NCBI GenBank assembly: GCA_029721435.1
Contig: CM056573.1
Coordinates: 150,309,947-150,373,946, forward strand
Direction: 5' to 3'
DNA from: Gymnothorax reevesii
Lineage: Eukaryota > Chordata > Actinopteri > Anguilliformes > Muraenidae
Length of the DNA stretch: 64,000 nt
Numbering within the stretch: position 1 is the first letter of the stretch; every line of letters starts with the position of its first letter. The notes below the pieces were generated by a model. It made no database searches. It was not told the origin of the DNA and saw only the letters and a program-made list of their open reading frames with translations. Made by a program: the position numbers and the translations under genes. Below, piece after piece: positions 23,485 to 35,400 of the stretch.

Positions 23485-26400
23485 GTATGCATTACCCATG
23501 TTTCCATCTTTACTCTGCCCACATGCATACTTGCCACTATCATGTGTTTTCCCCCGTGTGTACTTGGTGTATTTGTGTGTGTGTTTGCCTTGCCCACAGG
23601 GTGTGTTTCTCGATGTCGTGCGCACTTGCTCGAATTTTGTGTGCAACCCTCCCTGGCCCTGTCATGTGTTGGCTACCGAGCTCCCTCGTGTATTTGCGCC
23701 AATTGTTTGTTTGCCTGGCCTGTGTGCCTTGTTTTTTTTGGCTCAGTCCTGTGTGTGTGTGTGTGTGTACACTCCACACTTTGGTCTTGCTTTCACACAT
23801 TCCATTGGTCTGCTTCCTGCACCATGACCCTTCCTCTCCTACCATTTGTTCCACTTAAACATGAAGGGAGTCCTTTAGAGAAACGCAGTGTCTGTGTGTG
23901 ATTAATCAGCTCTTCCCCCGGGGTCTGTCCCTGGTAGAGTGTGTTAGTGCGTCTGTGTGTTCTGTTCAATAAACTCTCCCCATAAATCCTCCCCAAGTGT
24001 GGCTGTTTTCTTCCTGCCCCCCTCCCTCACCTAACCCCCGCGCTCCCTCTCGGCCTTCCTGTTGCACGTCCTCTAATGAGTAATGGACTGAGACCCTGCG
24101 ACACGCTGTACTGAAATGATGCAGCTCCCCTTCCAGCTGTCTCTCTCCGCTGAGCCCGTGTCCCCTGATGCCGCCCCCACCCCCACCCTCCCAGGTGCTG
24201 CACTGCTGCCTTCTCCACATCATCCACAAGGGGCGCTACATCGCGTCCAGCCGGCGGAGCATCTTTTTCCGGGCGGTGCACAATGCGGGCGAGATGGAGG
24301 CTTACTGCAGCGCCCTGTGCCAGCTGCGTGCGCTGCTGTACCTGGCTCAGCGGCTGCTGCACGACAACAGTCACGGAAACCTCTTCTTCCTGGAGGAGAG
24401 CGGGTTGAGCCGCAGCTTTCTGCGCGAGTACGCTTCCATGCACAAGGGCTGCTTCTACGGCCGCTGCCTGGGCTTCCAGGTCAGCCTCCACCACTCCTGA
24501 ACACCACACCTGAGATATACGTTACAGGTTCTTTGCAGACGCTCTTATCCAGAGCGACGTACAAAGGTGCAGAGCTCCTAGGAGACAAGTACAAGTGCTA
24601 ACAGTAAGTGACAGAACACTTTCTGTTGTTACAGATCTGAACCAATAAGCAATCACGAAAAAATACTGAGAAGACCGAGTAGAATGACAACAGAATCAAA
24701 GGGCAACAAATCAAGTAAACAAACTCAACTAAAATAGTATAAAAAAACTCAGGTAGACCGGCAACAAAGCCGAGAGGAGGACAGCAGAATTAAGTGCAAC
24801 TTAAGGGCAAGGTCAAGTGAATAAAAGGGCCACAAAGTCAAGGGCAACAAGGGGCAACAAAGTCAAGTGTGACAAAAGGGCAACAAAGTCAAATGTGACA
24901 AAAGGCAACAAAATCAAGTAAACAGACAACAAAATCAAGTGCAACAAAAATGAAGGGCAACCAAATCAAGCGGTAACAAAATCAGGAAAAAAGGGGAACA
25001 AAATGAAGTGCAACAAGAACATGTAAAGGGCAACAAATCGAGGGATGTAGTGACAGAATACAGGGCAGTGGAGTAGGGGAAAGGTGGAGCCTGAAGAGGT
25101 GGGTTTCCAGGCGGCGCTTGAAGGTGCTCAAGGATTCTGCTGTTCGTGCCTCGACAGGTAGATTATTCATCATTAAGCAGCCTTGAGCGGGAAGGGGAGG
25201 AGTGGAGAGGGGGAGGGGCCAGGCGACCAGAAGTAGCAGAGCGGAGTGCTCTGGCAGGGGTGTAAGGTCTGAACAGTGTCTGGATGTATGCTGGAGCTGT
25301 TTTGTTGACTCCCTGGTAGGCTAGCACCAAAGTCTTGAATTTGATGCGAGTGGCAACAGGGAGCCAGTGGAGCTTTGTGAGCAGGGGGGTGACGTGGGAG
25401 TGTCTCGGGAGGTTGTGAACCAGGCGATCTGCAGCGTTCTGGATGAGCTGCAGGGGTCTGATGGCAGAAATAGTGCTTTGTATATAACTGTGCCCCCTGA
25501 ACCCTTCTCTGGAGACAAACCCAGTGTATTTAATTGTGCCCCCCTAAAACCCGTCTCTGGAGTCAAACCCAGTGTATTTTACTGTGCTCCCCCCCAAACC
25601 CTTTTCTGGAGTCAAGCCCAGTGTATTTAAGTCAGCTGCCTCATAACTACATTGAATACGACCCCAGTGTATTTAACTCAGGCTCCTTAACTCAGTACTG
25701 GAGACGAACCCCTGTATGTTTCACTTCTGTCAGTGGAAGCCTTCTCTGTGTGTTTGTGTCATATAATCCTGAATATGAAGCTATATATTCTATATTTAAG
25801 TTTGTTGGAGGGAGAGCACACTCCCTGTCTTAAGCATGTTAATAATTGAGTGCAAGTTGCCACACGCACTGTAAAAGAGCATCATGAAACTACACTTAGT
25901 GGAAATTGATATAACAGGTTTTGTGATTGCTTAAAACTGGTGGGTCCAGCAGGTCTCGGATCATGTTGAATGAAATGCGTATGCGTTTGGGATGGCAGGC
26001 ATGAGGAATAGCCTCCAGCTGGAGCCCGACCAGTATTTGATCCATTAGTTTATTGACAAATCAATTTCCTGGGTGTTGGGAGGACCCATCATTACACCAT
26101 CATGATCAGACTCCTACTTGACTCTTAGACCTTATTGCCAGTGTGTGCATTTGCCTCCTAAAATCCAAGTAACAGCTCTACCATCACCCTGCTGTTAATG
26201 GAATTAAAGTCACCATGGAGAACTGGAGTATGATGCATTTCTTACACATGTCAGAGTACCAAACTGTGTACTGAACTACCAGTCCGTATTACTTGAGATG
26301 GAATGAAAAGTGATGCACCATTTGAGCCTCACCTTTGTTTCGGACCCTCCCAATCTTAAGCTGTGGGCTTCTTTTCTGAGTGATCCATTCAGTGGAAACG

Positions 26401-29400
26401 GCATGTGTGGTGTGAGTTGGCAGCATTTATCATAAGCTGGTCATTATTCCTCATCGAATTTTTTTCCCCCCACTCTGGCTCCCAGTTCGCTCCGGCTATC
26501 CGTCCGTTCCTGCAGTCCATTGCCATTGGCCTGGTCTCCTTCGGGGAGAACTACAGAAGACATCAGTCTGGAATCGGTCAGTTTGCACCCATAACAGAAT
26601 GTTGAACCTGCCACATTTACCTAAGCCACAGACAATACACACCATTCAATCAGCTCTCCCAGCCACTGACACAGATTCACCGCCACTCACTTAGCGCCCT
26701 CCTGCAGGGCTGGCTGTAGGCACAGAGGTTGCACACTTGTAGGCAGTCTAACCCTGTGTCTTGTGCTCTCTGCTGCACCCCAGTGGAGGCAGAAGCTATC
26801 GCACAGTACGGTGAGTCAACCCTTTGACCCTTCTGAAAAGCCTCTCTCCAGCTCCTGATGAACAGTGTCAGATGAGTGTTGTCACTCCAGAATGTTCTGT
26901 CCTTCTGTTTCTCCATTGTAGCGTACGAACCATCAGCCAAATCCCCATGCTTTGGACGATACAGCTGAAGCCTTGTGAATGCTTTAACTAAAGACGCCGC
27001 TCACGGTTGCTCCCACAGCGGCCCTTTTAGCCACTCTTATCCTCTCCTCTCCCTCCCCTTGTGTTTCTGTCTCGAAGTGCAGTGTTGTAACTCTGTAGTG
27101 AAAGTCTGCATCCAGTCTATCGCTCCCTCTCCTGCCCCAATCGGTTTTTTTTGTCTTCCCCTCTTCATCTTTTTTTTCTCTCTTCCCTTTCTCCATCTTC
27201 CAACAGGAGTGGCTGCCAGCTCCTTTTTCACATCGGGAAAGTACGCCATTGACCCTGAGCTGCGGGGGACGGAATATGAACGCATCACTCAGAACCTCGA
27301 TGTTCACTTTTGGAAGTCTTTCTGGAACATCACGGAAACGGAAGTGTTGTCGGTAAGCTGAGGGAGAACCATGTGTGTGTTAGTGTTTTTATTCTCCTAG
27401 GCCAGTGTCTGAAAAATTTTAAGTGTTCATTCTATAACAGTATATGAAATCGGACATTTCAGTTACATTTGATTCTTTAGTCCGGTTTAAGTAAATGTGT
27501 ATCTGATCAAAGACACTGGCATCATAGCAGCTGTCAGGAAATCCCATAAAGTGATGATTGGATGAGTGTTGGATTTATGACAGGATAACTTTGACTAGCT
27601 TGGGCTCAAGGAGAATGAAGTTCATGCAAAGTAATCAGAAGTTCATCTCCGATAAAATATTTTATCCCATAAATGATGCAAAATTGGTGTAATACTACCC
27701 ATGAGATACAGGTTTGGCACTGCACATGTGTAATACAAATTTCGTGTCGCAATTGGTCAGATTCCGTACATGGGCAAACATGGTCGCGCTGCCAATCCTC
27801 CTGGCAACTGGTAACCTTCACTAGCATTAGTTTCTAGTTTGCAGTTTATTTAAGTCACTTGGATGAATAATTCCCTAATTAGCATGCTAGCACTTTTGCC
27901 ATTAATGTTAAACTTGAATTTATTAATTTAATTGCAAAAAAGCGTTGGCATTCTAGCATGCTAATTCTTCATCCTATTGACTTGAATAGACTGCCAACTA
28001 GTAGCTAACACTATAATTTCCGAAATAATATGACGCTGACATTCATGGGATAAATAGGATCTCAAATTCGTTTGCCGAGATACCACATTTATGAAACTCG
28101 AGCGGTAATTTTCGTTTATTCCTCGCTGAAGGCTTGGTATAAACTAAAATAATTTCTCTTGCATCTTAAATTTGATGTCTCGGGCTCTCTCATTGGAGAT
28201 CCTCTGTGTATTGATTCTCACAACACAAAGTAATGGCCTGATAGAAAATATCCCTGCATCCTATGTTTCAAAATTAAATTACAGCAGGAGTGAACATAAT
28301 TGCCTCCCACATAAGTAAACTACCAGATTATCCAACAGACTCATTTAAATGCAAATTCTTGACTGAGATTGACAGCCTGGTGTAGTGACAGCATTTTTAT
28401 GAGTGCTGTACATTAATGGTACATCCATATTTGAAGTAATGAAGCCCCCCCTCATCTGCGATTGATTTCTTCTCTTCTCTGCGCTGTGGAAAAAAAATGG
28501 GAGGGGAAAGGTTTTGTTGTACACATTTTATTTTGCATGGTTACATACTGAATTTGAATATCTGTGGCAATATCTGTATAATGCAATATACATACTGTAC
28601 TTCAATCAGCACCAGGAAACCAGCGCCATAACCACCACCCAGCAATGTAATGTCCTGCTGAAAATCACTGCTCGTGCGTCTGAGGACTGGTGGTTTATAG
28701 ATTTCATGAGATTATAAGCCTGAGTACAAGGCAAAAAATAAAAATAATTCCAGAAAAATCTCTGCACGAATTTGCAGATTATCATGGCAGAAGTGTAGCA
28801 GAAGTCGTGTGGAAAAACAACCAATTGAGAAGCCCGTCTAAGCAGTAGTTGATGACTTGTCTGTATTTCTAGAGCTTGGAGCGAAATATTTACACTTTTG
28901 GCCATCAATATGCACGTACCCACTTACTGATCTGTCCATGCATTCGCAGATCTGTGTCCACAAGTTCAGAATGTCTACCCACTAACAAACATCAGTTCAC
29001 CTGCAAATTTGAATGCATGTTTGAAGATTTTTTTTTTCTACACATTCATGAATCTGACTTCTCCCACTCAGATTCTGAATACACATTTTCAGATGCCTGT
29101 ACACATTCACAAATCTCAGTACACATGCAGAGATTCTTTTACACATTTACAACTCTGGTTTCACACATACTCTGAGATGCAGTTGCCTGACAATAAACAA
29201 ATTCGCTAAAGGTTTTGCTCTAATTATGGCCCCATAAATTTCCCTCTGAAGGGAGGTGTTGAGGGTGGTTTTGTTCGGGCTTTCTGAACCATGTTACTGA
29301 GATCATAACTGTCTTGTCAATGCTGTGTTCATTAGATTAATTTAGTGTGCCGTATAATTGCTTTTTTGACTGGGGTAAAATTTCAGGAAGTTGAGAAATT

Positions 29401-32400
29401 CAAAGTGAATAATGTTAAATCCTAAATCAGAAAATTATATTCAAATAAAATTTAAACTTAAAGCAGTGAGTTGTAAATAATATACACTTGACCTATATGT
29501 TGAAAACAATGCAACGCCACTTTAATATATTACAACATGAATTTTATAGATTTCTTTAGCTCTGCTGTGACGACAGTCACAGTCAGGTGAGCTTTTGAAA
29601 TGCCGTCAGTCTGTCGGTCTGTCCATCCGGCGTCAACTTTTCACTTCAAATCTGAATATCTCAATAACTGTCTGATAACTTTTTTTTCTAATTTGGTGTG
29701 AGCCTTATTATTATGATATTCTGAATATTTACTGAAAATTAGAGAATTCCATGTCCCAGTTTTTGAGAAATGAAGCATTTTTGACTTAGAAAACAGTTTG
29801 TGTTCATTTTTTCAGTCTCTCATTAATATCTCAAAAACTGTCTGATAACTTTTTGTCTAATTTGTAGTGAGCCTGCCTTATGATGATCTGATGGTCCCCT
29901 GCGAAAATGAGAAAATTCCACGTCCCGGTTTTTCATAAATTCAGCATTTTGGACTTGGAACATCAGAGTTTGTACTCATTTTTTCAGTCTTTCATTAATA
30001 TCTCAAAAACTGTCTGATAACTTTTTTGCCCCGCTGTGACCATAGTCAGCAGAGCATTTCTCATGCCAAGTTGTCCGGCGTCCGTCTGTCTGTCCATCCA
30101 GCTTCAACTTTTCACTTTATAGTCTGATATCTTTTGTTCTAATGTGGTGTGAGCCTTATAATATCCTTATAATATTCTGCATATTCACTGTGAAAGTAAA
30201 AAAAAATTTACACCCCGGTTTTTGAGAAATTCAGCATTTTGGACTTGAAAAACAGCGTGTGTGCTCATTTTTTCAGTCTTTCATTAATGTGTCATGTGTG
30301 CTAATATTGCAATACTTTTCAAGGATTTCTGAAATTTAGTTATGACATGGACAATTCAGTCATCCTCAGCGGAGCTCTCTAGGCCGACAGGCCTCTTGGT
30401 TCAAAGGAAAAACATATTTCAATTTTGATTTATGCAGCATATTTCAAAAACAGTTAGGACAGTGGAGTATTCATCACTTGTTAATGTTTACATTCCTTCT
30501 CTCAGCACTTACTAAATGTTCAGGGACTGAAGAAACCAAATGATTGTTGAAGTGTTTCAGGTGAAATTTTGTCGCATTCTTCCTGCCAACAAGTCTTAAG
30601 GTGTGCAGCAGTGCAGGGTCTTCATCACATTTAACATTTCAAAAAGTACCTCACATTCTCTATTGGGGACTAGTCAGTACTGCAGGCAGGCCAGCCTAGC
30701 ACTCTCGTCTTATAAAGCCATGTCTTATTGATGCAGGCAAAATGCAGTTCTCTTTCATAATATTTCGCTTGATGTCTCACTATGGGATGCACGCCTCGCT
30801 GCAGCCTCAGAAGCATTAATCTTATTACGCCAATCCTGATTGGCTGGTGAACGTGTCCGTCCGCCCAGGTGGTACACCCACCTTAAATAGCTCATGCGGA
30901 CGGCACCACGTCATTCAAACACCTCTTCTCACTCGGAGCATATCTCGCGTCCAGGGCTAGTTAGCTGAACTTTCCACAGACGGATTTTCTGTCGCCGGGC
31001 GCTACTAGCTTTGGATACCTTTTTGCTTCGTCGGTCACACCAGACTGGACTCAGTGCTCTCCCGCCCTACACGGCTTGGTCAGCACTGTCCTCGACGCCT
31101 CACCACGGCACGTCGAGTACCGAAGGCTAGCACACCAGTTACCTCTCGGTTTTCTTCACTCGACGCCTCACCACGGCACGTCGAGTACCGAAAGCTAGCA
31201 CACCAGCTACCATTCGGTTTTCTCCACTCGACGCCCCACCACGGCACGTCGAGCTCCGAGCGCTAGCACACCAGCTACCTCTCGGTTTTCTGCCTCGTCT
31301 CCCGGCTTGCACACCAGCTAGCTAGGAATGGAGGCCCAAAACCCCCATACCAAGGGGCACGGAGACTCCGGGACCCGTCTCTGTCGCTGTGGGAACAAGA
31401 TCTCGAGTAAAGATCCACACCAGGTCTGCTCGAGCTGCCTGGGGCTGGAACACGCCCGTATGGCTTTCGAACTTCCCGGCTCGTGCCAACACTGCACGAT
31501 GTTTACGGCGAAAAGTCTCCGCAGACGGCTAGCCCGCCAGGCTAGCTTGTCTGGAATCGACCCCCTCCTCCCCTCCGACGGTGCTGCCGCCGAGGGCAAG
31601 CAGGATTTGGCGGTCCCTACGGCGGCGATTCCGGAGGCTAGCGCCAGCTGGGGCTCCCAGCTCGACCTAGCCGCGGATCCCCCGTGTGAGGAAGACGTCC
31701 TAGAACTGGACTATGGGGACGATGAAGATGGTGTCTCTGAACTCCTCATATCAGAGGATGAGGAAGATGACGACGTCTTCATTACTCCGGCTCGGGCTGC
31801 GCAGCCCGCGGCCTCCGTCACCTCTCGGGATGGACATGAGAGTAGCATACCAGCTTCTCCTCTCCCCAGCTCCGACATGCTCGACGTGTGCAAACGCGCT
31901 GCTGTCCGGCTGGACATCCCCTGGCCCGTTGTCGTAGCTGAGACCACCAGATCCCGCTACGAGGGGAAGAAATTGCCCTTGGCTAAGAGTGCGACGAAAC
32001 AACTTCTCCCCGTCTTCCCGGAGCTGCTAGATGAGGTTGCGCGCTCTTGGAAAGACCGCCCTTATAGCAGCAGGAGCCCAGTTCCCGGTGCCTCGTCCCT
32101 CGATTGTGAGGCGATGGAGAGCCTGGGTCTGCTCCGCATGCCTCCGATGGAGCCACTCGTGGCAGCGCACCTTCACCCCCGCCTGTCAGCGGTGTCCTCC
32201 CGGAGCCCCAGTCTGCCGTCCAAGTCGGACCGTTTTCAGTCAGCCTTGACTGAGAAGGCGTATAAGGCGGCTGCGCTTTCGGCCAGAGCGCTCAATGTCC
32301 TCTCCCTGCTCACGGCTTATCAGGCTGAGTTGTGCGAGGATTTTGTGCTAACTCAGGACCCAGCTACATGGGAGGAAATACCGGTCGTCACCGACCTGTG

Positions 32401-35400
32401 TCTCCATGTCCAACGCTGCGCGGTCCAGGCCACGGGAAAAGCGCTGGGGACCATGGTCCTACAGGAACGGGCGCGGTGGCTTAACCTCGCCAACCTGTCG
32501 GACAGGGAGAAGGATGACATCCTGGACATGCCCATTGTCCCGGAGGGGATCTTCGGTTCCGCGTTGGCTTCTATGCAACGGCGGTGCGAAGCTAAAAAGA
32601 AGGAGGATGAAGCTCTCAAGCTCTGCCTCCCTCGAAAGCCCCCCGCTCCTCTTCCGCCTGTTCAGCGTAAGACCTTTGCACAGGCTGCTTCACAGGATTC
32701 GCAGTTTAAAATGCCGAAACTGCGGAGGCCTCAGCCCGCCCCGCCTGCTCCGCCAGGTCGGTCCGGCTGGCCCAAAAAGCCCTCGGCCCCGGCTGCGGCT
32801 GCGCCTGCGCGACCCGCGCATACCGCCAGCAGCCAGGCCAGGAAAAAGAAGAGAGCGGCCTGACCCCCCCTCTCTCTCCACTGGTGACGCAGCTGGAAGT
32901 TCCCCGTTCTCCGGCTCCACCTGTTTGGCTTTCGGGCGTGCACCCAGGGGCTCCCCACGCCCCTATCTCCCAGCTGCCTCGGACCGTGCCAGCGCAAGCC
33001 GGGAGAGATGGACATTTGACGTCGCGGGGTTTAGCGGTTGCCCCCCTCTCATGTCCACAAGCACGCACATACACAAAAGTTTTCTCAAAGAGAATAAATT
33101 GTGTCCCGCTGTCGCAGCCAGGCCGAGTGCCGAGGGCGCAGCTGAAAATAAAGAAAGCCAAATCTGTCAAAATAAGCACGCCACCCGGGGGCCTTGTCAT
33201 TCCGCCACAGGAGAGCGCCACCGCACTGCGGCTGGGCCCTCTTGTGGTGGGAGGACTGCAGGGCACGTCACCCGGGGGCTGTGTCATTCCGCCACAAGAG
33301 GGCGCCACCGCACTGCGGCTGGGCCCTCTTGTGGTGGAAGGGCTGCAGTGCACATCACCTCTCGCCCTCAGATGGCGGAGATGGGTCGCACTGGCAGCCC
33401 CACCCTGGGTGTTGAGGACGATTTCGAGGGGGTACAGGCTGCAATTCGCCGCTGTCCCCCCGCCATTCGCCGGCGTTATACACTCCCAGGCGCGGGGAGA
33501 GTCAGCTCGTGTTTTGCAGGAGGAAATTTTCTCACTGTTAAACAAAGGAGCAATCTGTGTCGTCCCTCCCGCACAATGTCAGAGCGGTTTCTACTCCAGG
33601 TAATTCCTAGTCCCCAAACGGGGGGGGAACGGTATTCGCCCTATCCTGGATTTACGGGCTCTGAACAAATATCTCAGGAAGTACAAGTTCAGGATGCTCA
33701 CACACGCATCCCTGTTGCGTCTTGTACGTCAGAACGATTGGTTCACTTCAATCGATCTGAAAGACGCGTACTTCCACATCCCAATCTATCCTCCCCACAG
33801 AAAGTTTCTGAGGTTCGCTTTCCAGGGGATCTGCTACGAGTATCGCGTGCTCCCTTTCGGTCTGTCATTAAGCCCGAGGGTGTTCGTGCGGTGCACAAAG
33901 GCAGCAATAGCCCCGCTGAGACGGCGGGGCATCCGTCTGGCCACTTACCTGGACGATTGGCTGCTTTTGGCGCAATCGGAGCAGGAAGCCAGGGCGCACA
34001 CGCGTATTCTCACACAGCACCTAGTCGATCTGGGTTTTGTGATAAACGCGGAGAAAAGCATGCTGTCCCCAGCGCAAGATGCTATCTTTCTGGGGTTATC
34101 CCTGAATTCGGTGTCTTTCACAGCTCGCCTCTCGGCGGAACGGGTGAGAGCTTTCAGGGCATGCCTCGCGCTTTTTTATCCAGGCAGGTTTGTTCCATTC
34201 AGATTGTGTCTTCGGTTACTCGGTCTGATGGCGTCTGCCATCCTCGTGATCCGTCTCGGTCGCCTCCACATGAGAGAATTCCAGCTTTGGGTGGCCTCAT
34301 GCGGGCTAGATCCCGTGCGTCACAGCACGCGGAGAGTCTTGGTCACACTGGAATGCGCCAGGGCGCTGCGTCACTGGCGGACCCCGTCCTTTCTGACCCA
34401 GGGGGTCCCAATGGGCTCGGTCCTGTCCAGGAAGGTGGTCACTACAGACGCCAGCCTGACGGGCTGGGGCGGAATTCACGGGGGCCGGTCTGTGAGGGGC
34501 CGCTGGAGTGTGGGCCTCCAGCAGTCTCACATAAATTTTCTGGAACTTTCAGCGGTGTTCCTCTCCCTGAAACATTTCCTTCCATCTCTCATGGGTCATC
34601 ATGTCCTGGTGAGAACGGACAATACGACGACAGTGGCGTACATCAACCGTCAGGGGGGGTTGCGCTCCCGTCAGTTGCACATGCTGGCACGCAAACTGAT
34701 CCTGTGGAGCTGCGGCCGTCTCCTCTCCTTGAGAGCGACGCACGTCCCGGGGGTCTTGAACACAGGCGCGGACCTGTTGTCCAGGGGTGCGCCGGTGTAT
34801 GGGGAGTGGACTCTGCACCCGGAGATTGTGGAACAGATATGGGCCCGGTTCGGTCGGGCCGCGGTAGATCTGTTAGCGGCGAGAGAAAACGCGCAGTGCG
34901 CGCTGTTTTACTCTCTGCGCGGCATGGATGCTCCCCTTGGCATAGACGCACTAGCGCACGTCTGGCCGCACGAGCTTCTTTACGCGTTCCCTCCCCTGGC
35001 CTTGATATCCCCCACTCTGTCCAGAGTGAGGGAACGTGGTCACGCACTGATATTGATTGCTCCGCATTGGCCGGCGATGCATTGGCTAGCGGAAATATAT
35101 CGGTTACTGTGCGCTCAGCCTTGGCAGCTCCCGCTGCGCAGGGACCTGCTATCGCAGGGGGGGGGGGGGGGGGGCGATCCTCCACCCGCACCCGGAACGC
35201 CTGGCGTTGTGGGCGTGGCCCCTGAGTGGCTCAGTCTCTCGGCTGTGGGATTGTCACAGCGTGTGATTTCCACTATACAAAACGCTAGGGCCCCATCCGC
35301 TAGGTCTTTGTATGACTGTAAGTGGAGGGTGTTTGAGGGGTGGTGTCACAGGAACGGCCACGTTTCTTTTCAGTGTCCGGTGAGTGCTATATTGTCATTC

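Noticed and set aside
23381..23858. Overlapping ORFs downstream of lipe exon 1
   Set aside because: They read through the GTATGC donor into intron sequence or are alternative frames of exon 1; no domain supports them.
24027..24509. 160-codon minus-strand ORF
   Set aside because: Antisense shadow of lipe exon 2, caused by high GC.
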